Below, one piece after another: positions 14,106-25,640 of a stretch of DNA of 64,000 nt; the first letter of the stretch is position 1; each line of letters begins with the position of its first letter. A model generated the notes under the pieces. It was not told where the DNA came from. It did no database searches and was given only the letters and a program-made list of their open reading frames with translations. A program made the translations under genes and the position numbers. This DNA is from Centrapalus pauciflorus (lineage: Eukaryota > Streptophyta > Magnoliopsida > Asterales > Asteraceae): the NCBI GenBank assembly GCA_020465985.1, contig JAANYP010004325.1:223835-287834 (forward strand), read 5' to 3'.

Positions 14106-17100
14106 GTAATGATCATGTTGATAGGCAACAGTCATCACATCTCAATAAAGGGAAAGGCAAAGCCATTGCTCAATCTAAGAAAACTGGGAATAAGTTTCCC
14201 AAACCTGTGGAAGGACAAAAGACAATCAAATTACCTGTTTATAATCTCTGTCCTCCCAAAAAGAGGAAAGAGGACACAACCGAAGCTGTTGCTGTTGTAA
14301 TTTCCACCTAAGCTGTTGGTTCTTCTAAAACAAGTGAAACTTCGTTAAAACCTGTTGAGGAAACCAACAGTGATAAACCAGAATGTGTTTCCGGAGAACT
14401 TCTTCCAGAAAGTCTAAAAATAGAAAATGTTACAAATTTTGAAAGAAGACTCTATGACCAAAGATTATCCTGAAACTGAGGACATAAGGCCTGCTGACAC
14501 TGCTAGCTCCAACATTGCAAAAACCAGTAGTGTTGGAAGTAACATTGTCGTTGAGGAGAGTATCTCAGCTGATACAATCCAAATTGGGAATATTAGTGTA
14601 GATCTTAGTGGTCCATGAACAAATGTTGATGAAGAAGGAGAACTCATCCTTATGATGAGTTCCCCTAAAAACTAATATTTCCCCATGTTACTCTGCAGGT
14701 TAAACAACCAAGCCAGGTTTGGTACTTGGACAGCGGCTGCTCTGGCCACATGACAGGTTGCAAAGATTTGCTGAGTGATCTCAATCCTGAAAACAGAGAT
14801 CCACAGAAGGATATGGAACCCTTCAAGCTGGTGCTGCAATATTCAACAGAGTAGCCTTTGTGTCTTGGCTAAAACATAACCTTGTTAGCATTAGTCTACT
14901 TTGTGATGCTGGCTACAAGGTTAACTTTAATGAGCACCTGGGGTACATACTGGATCCGCAAGGAAAAGTTGTGATGTGTGCACAAAGAAATAAAGGTGTG
15001 TATGTTGTAGATATGAATTCTGCTGATCCAACAACTGAAACCTGTTCTATTTCAAGGAGCAATGCAGATCTCAACTGGTTATGACACAAAAGGCTATCGC
15101 ACCTGAACTTCAAGAATATCAACAAACTCTGTAAGAAAGAGTTGGTAACAGGTTTGCCTTCTATAACTTATGTTAAGGATAAACTTCGCACTGCTTGTGA
15201 GAAGGGTAAGCAAAGAAAAACATCTTTTAAATCTAAAGATAATTTCTCTATTGATACACCTTTCTTCTTAATCCATATGGACTTATTTGGACCTGTCAGT
15301 GTCTCAAGTCTAGGAGGTAGAAGATACACTCTAGTAATGGTTGATGAGTTCTCTAGGTTTACATGGGTGATCTTCCTAAACACCAAAGGAGAGGCTGCAC
15401 GAGAGATTATTGGATTTATCAAGAAGATGGAAGTTCTGAACTCTGCCCAAGTCAAGCAGCTTAGAAGTGATCATAGTACTGAATTCAAAAACAGTCCTCT
15501 TGAGGACTTTTTTGAAGAAAAAGAGATCTCTCAAAACTTTTCAGCTGTAAGAACTCCACAACAAAATGGAGTTGCTGAAGCGAGGAACAGAACCCTCATT
15601 GAAGCTGCTAGAACCATGCTGTGTGCATCAGGTTTGCCTTCATCATTCTGGGCTGAAGCTGTCAATACTGCATGCTTCAATCAAAACGGATCCTTAGTGG
15701 TGAAAAGGTTCAATAAGACTCCTTATGAATTACTCAAAGGAAGAAAGCCAAATATAAGCTATTTCCATGTGTTTGGATGTCCCTGTTTCATCCTAAATCA
15801 AAGGGACCAGCTGGCAAAATTTGAACTCAAAGTTGATGAAGGTGTGTTTGTTGAAAACTCAGCTGTTTCTAAAGCCTATAGAGTATACAAATTTAATAGA
15901 AAGGTGATAGATGAATTTATAAATGTCACATTTTAAGAGTCCAAATATGTTTCTCCCAAAGCTGCTCCTGAATCAGTTTCAGGAGATTTCAGTTTTGATG
16001 ATCTTATGCATTCCAATGATGAGGAAAAGGACTCAAAAGCTTCCATATCACCTAGGGTGGAACCTGTTAACCATAATGGGCATGATGATGATTGGTACAC
16101 CCTGTGTGAATAAGTGTACTGATATAGTTAATGCACCATGTCCAGAACCAATCAATGCTGATTTTCCTGGATCCTCTGCTGATGTGTTTGACAATGATGA
16201 TTCATTCTCAATGGGTGAACAGGCTCAAGTTATCAGTGTGTCTGTAAATCTTGAGAGTTGTTCTGCAGGAGCTGGTGAGAATGAAACTGATACAGGAGAA
16301 TCTTCATTGAAACATGATCCTAAGTGGATCAGGTGTCACCCCAATGATTAAATAATTGGTGACACTAACAAAGGTGTGCAAACAAGGTGGGAGAGCCTGA
16401 GAAACTTTTGTATGTATTCTAGTTTTGTGTCCCTAATGGAGCCAAAGAAAGTAGATGATTCACTGAAACATGCCAATTGGATCACTGCCATGCAAGAAGA
16501 ACTCAATCAGTTTGAGAGAAACAAGGTTTGGAAGTTGGTCCCTGTACCTAAAGGTAAAACAATAATTGGCACTATATGGGTTTTCAGAAATAAGATGGAT
16601 GAGCAAGGTCATGTCATAAGAAAAATGGCAAGACTAGTTGCTCAAGGGTATAGGCAAGAAGAAGGCATAGATTATGATGAAACATTTGCTCTTGTGGCCA
16701 GGTTAGAAGCAATTCGTTTGTTCTGGCCTATGCTGCCGGTAAGAGCATGAAGGTATTTAAAATGGATGTTAAAAGTGCATTTTTGAATGGTAAGCTGCAA
16801 GAAGAAGTATATGTCAAGCAGCCTCCAGGTTTTGAAAGTGAACAACATCCAGGTTTTGTCTATAAGTTGGACAAGGCTCTCTATGGTCTGAAATAAGCCC
16901 CTAGAGCCTGGTATGACACTCTTACTGATTTTTTTATGAGCAATGGTTATTCCAGAGGTAAAGTGGATACCACATTGTTCATAAAGAAGGTGAAAACTGA
17001 TATTATGCTTGATCAGATTTATGTGGATGACATAATATTTGGTTCTACTAATGAACAGTCATGCAAGAACTTTTCAGTAACAGCTTACAGAGGCATGATT

Positions 17101-17748
17101 GGGAGCTTGCTATACTAAACTACTAGTAGACTAGATATTATGTTTGCTACCTGTTTATGTGCCCGGTTTCAAGCTGATCCAAAGGAATCACATCTATCTG
17201 CTGTGAAAAGGATCTTTAGATACCTAAAGGGTACACAAGGTTTGGGTCTTTGGTATCCCAAAGACTCCAGCGTTGAATTAATAGGTTATTCAGATTCTGA
17301 TTTTGCAGGTTGCAGGCTAGACAGAAAGAGCACAACAGGTGGATGTCAACTCCTTGGTGGAAAGTTGATCAGTTGGTGCAGCAAGAAGCAGAACTCTGTT
17401 TCTACTTCTACTGCTAAAGTTGAGTACATTACTGCTGGAAGCTACTGTGGGCAGATTCTATGGATGCAGCATCAGCTTGAGGATTATGACCTTGTATATA
17501 GGAAAATTCCTATTCTCTGTGATAATACAAGTGCCATAGCTATCTCCAACAATCCAGTCTTCCAATCTAGAACAAAGCATATTAAAATTAGACCTAACTT
17601 CATAAGGGATCACATCCAAAAATGTAATGTGGAGGTAAGTTTTGTTTCCACAGAAGAACAAATTGCAGACATTTTCACCAAACCTCTTGATGAAAACAAG
17701 TTTACTTACCTTGTAAGCAAGCTGGGTATGCTAAATAAAATCGACTAA
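14106..17748 (+). pseudogene. pol of copia element A (PR-IN-RT-RH), disrupted
   Basis: Protease: WYLDSGCSGHMTG with the DSG triad at 14729-14737. Integrase: H-H-C-C finger (HKRLSHLNF to TACEKGKQ, 15085-15210), catalytic core HMDLFGP, RSDHSTEF and PQQNGVAEARN. RT: KWITAMQEELNQF-type start at 16470, FKMDVKSAFLNG, and the YVDDIIFGST active site at about 17020. RNase H: SDSDFAGCRLDRKSTTGG and TKHIKIR, ending in LGMLNKID with TAA at 17746. Lesions: TGA at 15082 (Trp codon in homologues), TAA at 15934, a frameshift near 16740, a stop at 16894, and an in-frame loss of 73 codons between CKNFS and VTAYRG. Not functional. Confidence 0.88.
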
Positions 17749-18440
17749 GTGTCATTGATGTTCAAAAATCTACTTGTTCAAACATGCTAGAATTTTACAG
17801 AAGAGCTTGGATAGGACATGTTTTACTTAATCTATACTTAGACAGTTTTTTGAATATTTGAACAGTTTGGACATGTAACAGGTTTGACAAAGTAAGTTTT
17901 TCTCTCAAACCTGTTCCATTGTCCAAACCTACAACCTGCTCACTCTGTTACTCTGTCATACAAGGCAAAGCCTTGTAACATGTTCAACTATTGAACAAGT
18001 TTCACAATGAAATCTGTTCTCATATAGCTGCACAGGTTTCATGAACAGCTTACAGAATGATCAGTGTTTGATGAAACATGTTCATCAGAGGTTTTGAACA
18101 ACAGCTTAAAACATCAGTTTTTATTTAACATTACTTCACATTTAAGTTACTTAAATTATGTATTTATTTATCTTAATTACCTGCGGATAATGTGTGTTAC
18201 GTGTGTTAGTGGTTAAAAAGGTCAAGTTGGTCTGAAAAACTTGCTGACGTGGCAAACCGTTTCGTTTTCCGTTAGTAACATTTCAAATCAACCGCCCAAA
18301 CATTTCTCTCTCCTACTCACTCACATTCAAATCCTATAAATACCCAAATCATTGTTTCATCATCTTCTTCTTCCATATTGCCTCCATAACCACCTGATAA
18401 ACCCTAAAAACACTTAGATTCCAATAGTCCTAAAACTTGT
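17749..18440 (+). other. Spacer between pol and ORF3 of element A
   Basis: Non-coding, rich in the words AACCTGTTC, GAACAGGTT, AAGCTGTTC and their complements, in both orientations. The last 200 bases are conserved with elements B and C: TACTCACTCACATTCAAATCC, then a TATA box, then a CT-rich leader with ATCTTCTTCTTCC. This looks like a small promoter and 5' leader for the third ORF. Confidence 0.6.
18335..18342 (+). promoter_or_regulatory. TATA box candidate upstream of ORF3 in element A
   Basis: TATAAATA in the context CAAATCCTATAAATACCCAA, identical to the minus-strand context in element C (60825-60832) and close to TATATATA in element B (53721-53728). It lies about 100 bases before the ORF3 region and is followed by a pyrimidine-rich leader. 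The position suggests an internal promoter for ORF3; no expression data support this here. Confidence 0.6.
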
Positions 18441-21274
18441 GGATGGGACTACTCTGAACATGGCAAAGTGGATATTTCTGAATCTGAGGAACTTGGTGCA
18501 ATAAGAACAGCGTTAAGCTGCTGTCAAATATCCAAGGTTTTTAAGTCTCATTTTTAAGCACGTTTGTGGTGAGCATCTTTACACCTCCCAGCCTAACTTG
18601 TCAACTGCAGCGTTTCTTGTCATAGGAAATAGGGTATTTTACACCCCGGTACTAGATAATGAACCTCCTCTATCAACTCCATTGAGGAGGGTACTTGGGT
18701 TTGCTGGAAAGTCCTTCTAAAAAGGCAAATCGAAATCATTGCTCCCAAAGGAAAATCCAAATCAAGGTCTAAAAAGGCAAAACATGCCTTGAAGACTAGT
18801 GAAGCTGGGCTTGTCACCAAGAAGGCTAAAACAGCTCGAGTCTGCACCCTCAGCCTCAGTGGCTGAGGGGGAGCAGGCTGGTCACCCTGGTTCATCCGTT
18901 GAACCTGAAGCCTTTGTGGCTGGTGCGTCTATGGCACCTGAGACTATGGAAAAGGAACAACCTCCTGTTTCTAGCCCAGTCTCCCCACCAGTCCAAACAG
19001 AACCTCATATCACCTCTCCACAACATCCATGCTCTACATCCTCCCTCACCACCTACAACAGGCTAAGAAAGAAATCCTTAGCCAAAAAGAAACCCTCCAC
19101 TCAAACAAGCCCTTCTGACCCCTCTGAATAGGAGTCAGTTGAAAAAGAAGCAACCCCTGCTGCCTTTGCTTCTCCTATTTTGGGAGTAAGTGCAGCCTCT
19201 GTAGAGCAGGCTTCACTCCATACAGAGTCCACCCAGAGTCAGCCCCAACCCTCGGGTTCCTCACAAAAGGAGCCAGTTGTACAAAAGAAGACTACCACAT
19301 CCACTATCCCAACCCCCAACAGGCTGAGGATATTGAAAGACAGGAGTTCACTCCACTCCATACTGAGTCCAGACAGTCTCCACCTCATATTTCTTCTACA
19401 CCTTCTGAGTCTGCAGAAGGCGCCCAAGCTGCTGGTACTGAACAACCAGCAGATCATCTTTGATCTTCTGTTCCTCATGACATAGCTGTTCAACACCCAA
19501 CAGCAGTCGAAGGGCCAACAACCCTGGCTGATGAACCTCAGGGAATGGGAACATCCCTTCGGTGAAGTTGCTCCCCAAGTGCAAATTCCATCATCAGCTT
19601 TCACCACTGATGATGTTGAAATGCATATCCCCTCTCCCCATGAAGAGGTGCCTACAGACCAAGACACTACTGAGGGAACCACCCAAGGTCTTGATGAAGG
19701 TGTTACAATGCCAGTAACATCTGGAAGGCCATCATCCCCAATACCTTCACCTCATGATGCAGCTTCAGTTGATTTTTCCAAGTTGGGTCACTTAACTTAT
19801 TCCCAGGCTATGGAACTTCTCTCTAAAGTACCCTTACCATCTTCTAGTGACCCCCATACTCCTCAATCCTCACCATCACACTCATCCCCATCAACCCAAT
19901 CCAAACAGTCAACACATACACCTCTTTCCCCCAAGGAACTCTCATTAAAGGACCAGCTTTCTGTGCTGTCCAACAAAGTTGGTTCTTTGGAATCTTCTAT
20001 GACTTCCCTCCCATCTCTCATTACAGACTCCGTGTCTGCTAAGCTTAAAGGTTTTCTTGATTCGTTCAAGACTTCCTTTCCAACCCCTACTCCCTAACCT
20101 GATCATTCTTCTTAGCTGCTTGCACTCACTGCACAAATACAACAACTCTCCTCCTCCCTATCATAAGTTCTTGCTAACCAACAGGACTCTGTGTCCAGCC
20201 TGACAACTGTTTCCCAACAGCTGTCAGCTTTTGCTGAAACCTGCTCTACCACACTGCCATCGACACTGGCCTCTCTAAATACCTTAGTGGTATCCCTGTC
20301 AAACTCTGTGGCAGCAAACTTTGATGATATGCATGAGTCCCTTGAACTAACTCTTGCAAACCTTCAAAATTTGGTGTTCACAGACACTAACAGGACTGCT
20401 ATTTCCCAGCTCTCATCCTTTGACATTTCACATTCCTCTTCTCTTCAAACCTGTGTTACCCAGCTGGCAGAAGTTAAGGACAACCTGACTTTCTTAGTAC
20501 ATTGTCTGGTTGATTCAAAATCTGTCACCAAACCTGCTGCTGTCCAGCATGTTGGATTCGTTCCATCAGGCAGAACTGGTGTTGAAGGCTCTGTGCCATC
20601 TCCTTCGAAGGGGAGAAGTCTAAATCTGCCTCGAAGACAAAGTCTAAGGGGGAGAAATCTTCATCTCCCTCTAAGGAGAAATCAACATCAGTAACCCAAG
20701 CAGCAGGACAATTACAATTTGGCAATTCTGCAAGTACATCAACTGTCTCTGCAACCGCTGCTCCATCTACTCAGGTTGGATCTCCAAGCCCTGCACCATC
20801 TAAGGGGGAGGAATCTTTTTCTGAGGACAGACCAAGTAGAAGGAGACACTTGATTTTGGAAAAAACTGAAGAAGAAGAAGAGGAAACTGAAGCTGTTCTG
20901 ACCAGAGCAGCTAAGGGGAAAGGGAAAGCATCTGTGGACACTGAGTCTCTCAAGGCTGCTCAACTAAAATTTGACAAATCTCAGGCCAAAGATATGGGCA
21001 TTCCACTAGAGACTTATTAAAAGTGGAAACAAGAGCAGCTTGAGATCCTTGAAAGAGAGAAAAAGGAAGAAGCTTCTACCAAAGATGCTAAAGCCCTTGC
21101 AGCCAAGGAGGCAAGAAATATCAAAATTCCATCCTTAGATGTTTAAAGGAAAATGATAGAAGTTGCAAAAGAGTCAGTGACTGAGAAGGAACAAAGTGCA
21201 CAAGTCTTAGTGACCAAATCAAAGCATGTATCCACTTTAGCAAAAGCCCAATTCTCTTTTACAATATGGCAAGG
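18441..21274 (+). pseudogene. ORF3 (env-like) of element A, N-terminus deleted
   Basis: Compared with element B, about 220 N-terminal codons are missing: the leader is joined directly to DGTTLNMAKWIF-like sequence. The remainder includes FTPVLDNEPPLSTP, then a long Pro/Ser/Thr-rich stretch (PSASVAEGEQAGHPGSSVEP onward) with SPSHSSPSTQSKQSTHTPL, and a Lys/Glu-rich part near 20800-21250. Many frameshifts and stops interrupt it. In SIRE elements this ORF has been called envelope-like, but its function is not established; there is no clear signal peptide or membrane anchor in what remains. The sequence ends abruptly at the X insertion. Confidence 0.75.
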
Positions 21275-21928
21275 TGTTGGGAAATAATCTAAGTATGTCA
21301 AGCTGTTAGTTAGATTTCTCAAACTATTAGTAGTATTTCTGTGTAACTACAAAGTTCAAGCTGTCATTTCAACAAACTCAAGCTGCTAGTTCAAAAGTTC
21401 AAGCTGCTAAGTTAAAAGTTCAAGCTGCTCAACAGATTGATAACAGAAAGTGCTGAAATTCAGGAAGTGATGTATATTTCAAGATTTGAAGATCTTCCAA
21501 GCATATCTACTACCAGAGAAATCAGAGTCCGTCAAGGAAATAAATCAGAAGGCTATAAATATAGATAGACTAGGTCTTTCAATTGTAAGTGTGTGTGTAA
21601 GTCCTGTAATCGTGGTGCTTTATTGTAATTGCTTTCTGATAAGTTTCTCAAGCCTCTAAGGTTGTAAAACCCTAAGAACAATTAGTGTTCTTCGTCTAAT
21701 CAAACATATTAGAGGTGATTGTAATCAGAGATTTTGGCAATATAAAGGTTTTGATATTGGTTATATTTATTTGAATATCTGTTCTTTATTGTTCTGAATC
21801 TTTTCTTTAAAACTGGTTAATTGTTATTCCGCAAGCTTCTTAATTGGACTTTGATTCAAAACAAGGTTATTGGTTTAAACTCTGATTTATTGAAACCAGT
21901 TAATCTTAGGTGATTTTTGTTCCTGACA
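21275..21928 (+). repeat. 5' LTR of element X
   Basis: The 654-bp LTR starts TGTTGG and ends CCTGACA. It holds repeated TTCAAGCTGCT/AAAGTTCAAGCTG words at 21350-21430, a TATA box candidate TATAAATA at 21554-21561 and GT-rich transcribed sequence after it. The primer site TGGTATCAGAGA follows at 21931-21942, differing from the usual tRNA-Met match at its last base. Confidence 0.85.
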
Positions 21929-22013
21929 AGTGGTATCAGAGACACGTTTTAGTTTGTTATTCTTTGTATTCAAAGTCAGAAACTTTCTTTCTTTAAAATT
22001 TTGTTTTTCTGCA

Positions 22014-24295
22014 ATGGAGTTTGAAAATAGCAGTAGTGGATTTGGGCAAGGACTCAAAGTGCCTATGCTCAAACCCACTGAGTTAGAGATATGGAAACTC
22101 AGGATTCAACAGCACATTCATATTATTGACTATGCCCTATGGGAAGTTGTTGAAAATCCTCCTGCAGTTGATCTGAACAAGATGCTGAGGGCAAACCTAA
22201 AAGAACACCTCCAAAAACTGAAATTGAAAGAAAGGCTAGAATGAATGAAGTCAAAGCTCTTACTCTTTTACAAACAGCCATTCCTAACGCTTATCAACAT
22301 CAGTTCAAAAAGTTCTATACTGCTCATTCTCTTTAGCTTGCTTTAGAGAAAAGATTTACTGGCGATGCTAGCACCAAAAGGAATCAAAAGGATCTCTTGA
22401 AACAGCAGTATGAAAACTTTTCTGGTGTCAAGAAAGAAAACCTTACTCAAATTTTTGATAGGTTTAATAAGCTGATAGGTGAATTGGAGAGTGCTAAGGT
22501 CAGTCTGGATCAAGATGAAGTCAACTGAAAATTCCTTTGATCTCTTGGTGAAGAATGGACAGTCTATGCTGCTCAATGGAGAACCAAAGACACTCTAGAT
22601 GAAATAGAGTTGGATGACCTCTACAACAGCTTGAGAGTGTTTGAATTTGAAATTGAAAATAAAAAGAAATCCTTTTCTTACAATCAAAACGCTGCTCTGC
22701 TGTCATCAACATTTACTGATAAATCCAACTGCTGTGATGCTTTTTCAGGTGTTGATGGTAACTTTTCTAAAGTTCATTAAGAACCATTTGTTGCAAGTGA
22801 TGGACTTTTTCGTCTTAATGCTGAAGATCTGGAACAAATCCATCTAGATGATTTAGAAGAGATGGACTTAAAGTGGCAACATGCTATGCTGACATGAGGG
22901 CCAAAAGATTTCTGAAAAAGACTGGCAGAACAAACTTTCAAGCCAGAACAGAAGGCAAGCCAGCATTTGACAAATTAAAGGTTGAGTGCTTCAAATGCCA
23001 CAAACTTGGCCATTTTGCTAGAGTGTGCAGATAACAAGGTCAGCAGCCACCAAGACCCCAGCAAACCAGTCAAACATCATCCTCACAAGCTCTTGTTTCT
23101 CGAGAAGATAATGTGTTTGACTGGAGTGACCAGACAGAAGAGGAATTTCAGAATCAAGCTCTTATGGCAAAAACTACAACTGTCACTTCCACTGATCTAC
23201 CATCTGAGGTAAATGCTAAACTCTGCTCTCAAACATGCAAAAATATGGTTAAAAAGTACAGAGATCATAATGAGAGCATGTGCAAAACTCTAGCTAGGAT
23301 GGAAGAGAGGAGATATGAGTATATGCAGGCTATAGAGGATCTTGAAAAACAGATCAATGACTATAAGGATAATGAGATTCAGATGGGACATGATAGAACG
23401 TATCATGAGTGGGAGAAAAAGGAACTAAATGAGAAAATAGAGACCCTAAATAAGAAATTAGATGAGGCTGAACAGAAGGTGTTAGAAGCTAACAAGAAAG
23501 TAGAATCTATAAATATAGACTTGGGTAGCTTCAAGCTGGCCAATCAAAAGCTAGAACACGTAATGGAAGTCCAATTTAAAGATAGGGTAAATTCTCAACT
23601 CAATCCCAAGGAAGATATAGGATATAAGGCTACTCCACCCCCATATAATAACAAATACATTCATCCTATGAGTGAAGTTGCTGATAGGCTTGTGAATGAA
23701 CCACTAGATGAGAAATAGAAAACTATAGATCCTATCCTTGAGGACAAGCCTGAATCTAAAGAATAATTGATTCCAATTGAAGGCTGTGAGTGTAAGGAAG
23801 CTGAGAGTAACTCCAAAACAATGAGTGAACCTATAGGACCTCATACTTCCATTTCTATCAAAACCAACAACGTGAAAGGAAAAGAGAAGATGAGTGTATG
23901 CAATAATGCTCCACATGTTTCTGTACCTTCTAACTGTAACATTGCATCTTCTTCCAAAGCAAATAAAAAGGGTAAGACTGTTCCAATATGAACATGCCAA
24001 AAGCATGGTGTCCAAAAGTTTCCCACACAGCAGCAGGTGAGGGGAAATCAATGGAACAAGAACAAGTTATGGTCACACAAAACTGGTTCTCCAATCAAAA
24101 CAATCAAAAGATGTTTCCACTGAGGCAGGAAAAATCATTTGGCCAGGCACTGTTTATATAAACCGTCTGTTACAAAACAGACTGTGGTTCAAAAACATGC
24201 CATTCTTCAAAACTCAAAAGTTTCAAAGGCCCAAACACCTGTCACACCAATTCCAAAGAAGACAGTTGATCACAAGTACTTAAAAGTCAACAAAA
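22014..24295 (+). pseudogene. gag of copia element X, two zinc knuckles
   Basis: ATG at 22014 starts MEFENSSSGFGQGLKVPMLK, the copia capsid-type start, followed by ELEIWKLRIQQHIHIIDY. A CCHC knuckle, CFKCHKLGHFARVC, is at 22987-23028 and is followed by a stop. A long coiled coil (23221-23600, e.g. YRDHNESMCKTLARMEERR) comes next. A second knuckle near 24115-24160 reads C-F-H-stop-G-R-K-N-H-L-A-R-H-C: its second Cys codon is TGA. Other stops and frameshifts (22242, 22526, 23716, 23764, 23989) disable it. The layout resembles the long Gag of element A although the sequence differs. Confidence 0.8.
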
Positions 24296-24299
24296 TGTA

Positions 24300-25640
24300 T
24301 CGACAGAAGATGGGTCCCCAACAAACGCTGAACCTTTGTTGCCTACGGATGAGAATCAGATAAATGATTCAACCTCAGAAGACAGTGATCATGAGGAAGA
24401 TGATGTTCCGTTTGAAGTCACACCCCCGTTTGGCAAAATATGATCAAATTTGGGAGATAATCTTCAGGTCGATGCAATTGGAACATCAATGGTAAATAAG
24501 GATCATCCGATTGAAGACATCATAGGGAATCTAAATGTCAGTGTGAAAACTAGGAGTAGTGTGAATAGTAACACAGTGCTGTTATCGATGATCAACGACT
24601 CTAAGGCATTTCACACTTGTTTATACTCGTGTTTCATTTCACAAGTTGAGCCAAAGAACGTACAAATGGTTCTCAAGGATAATTCTTGGGTTGAAGCTAT
24701 GCAAGAAGAACTTTCACAGTTCAAAAAGCTAGAAGTCTGGGAGTTAGTGCCTTTGCCTCGAGGAGAAGTTGCTATAGGGACCAAATGGGTCTTTAAGTGC
24801 AAAATGGATGATCGGGGCATTCATCAGACGAAGTATGTCTTTGATATTTTAGAGCGCTTGGGGATTGAAGGAACAAAGCTTACAGCACATTTCAGTATTC
24901 CTATACAAGTCAATCATAATCTCGGACCGGGTAGAGATAGTGATACTGAAGATAGTGATTTCGATGTGGATCCAACTTTATATCGGCCCATGAACGAGTC
25001 ACTCATGTATTTAACTGCTTCTCGGCCTGATATAATGTTTGTTGTTTTATATTCGTGCCAGCTTTCAAGCTAACCCCAAGGAGATGCACATGAAAGTTGT
25101 GAAGCGGATTCTGCGATACCTGAAGTCGAAACCGAAGCTAGGACTTCGGTATCATGCTGATGGAGATTTGGAATTGGAAGCCTACACAGATTCACACTAT
25201 GGAGGGTGTAGCTTGAATAGAAAGTCAACAACGGGTGGTTGTCAGTAACTTGGAGGGAGACTGGTGTCCTAGAAATGCAAGTAACAGACTTCGGTAGACG
25301 CATCAACGTGCGAGGCCGAGTATGTAGCTGTTGGTAGTAACTGTTCACAGGTTCTGTGGATTCAATAAAAAATGCAGGGTTATGGTTTAACTTATACTCA
25401 TACTCCCATTAGGATAGACAATCAATCCACAATTGCTATAACCAACAATCCGATAAAGCACAGCAAGACTAAGCACATAGATATAAGACGTCACTTTATT
25501 CTGACTGTGGCTAGAATAGCCTGATATAATTGGTTAGAGTTCCAACGGAAGACAACAATGCGGATTTGTTCACAAAAGCATTTGATAGATCACGCTTCGA
25601 GTTGTTAGTCCAACTAAACGGAATGTGTAATCCAGAGTAA
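24300..25640 (+). pseudogene. RT and RNase H remnant of element Y
   Basis: The RT start is clear (LKDNSWVEAMQEELSQFKKL, then GTKWVFKCKMDD), but the polymerase core with the YVDD site is missing: after DDRGI the frame goes straight to HQTKYVFDIL, which belongs to the RT C-terminus. RNase H follows (YTDSHYGGCSLNRKSTTGGC, CEAEYVAVGS, KHSKTKHIDIR) and ends at FELLVQLNGMCNPE with TAA near 25638. Several stops (25248, 25272, 25367) and a frameshift near 25050 are present. No activity possible. Confidence 0.85.

Larger units (their letters stand above)
10965..21274 (+). mobile_element. Copia element A (SIRE/Maximus-like), interrupted at both ends
   Basis: Order on the plus strand: partial 5' LTR, tRNA-Met primer site, long gag, protease, integrase, reverse transcriptase, RNase H (stop 17746), about 700-bp spacer, then a third ORF. 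The integrase-before-RT order is copia; the extra ORF after RNase H is the SIRE/Maximus feature. The 5' LTR is broken by the CACTA element, and ORF3 is broken at 21275 by the LTR of element X. No 3' LTR of A is found next to it. Frameshifts and stops are present throughout, so the copy is dead. B and C in this window belong to the same family. Confidence 0.85.
21275..24295 (+). mobile_element. Copia element X, 5' LTR and gag part
   Basis: Begins TGTTGGGAAATAATC inside ORF3 of element A, after CAAGG (21270-21274, possible target duplication whose partner I cannot find). It contains a complete 5' LTR, primer site and gag. Near 24295 the gag C-terminus changes to sequence typical of the integrase-RT linker, with no protease or integrase in between, and the LTR found far downstream (50273) is unlike this one. 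I therefore treat X as a 5' remnant fused by deletion to element Y. Confidence 0.65.

Noticed and set aside
21270..21274. CAAGG as a proven target duplication for element X
   Set aside because: I could not find a matching copy after a 3' LTR of X, since that LTR is absent. It stays a possibility only.
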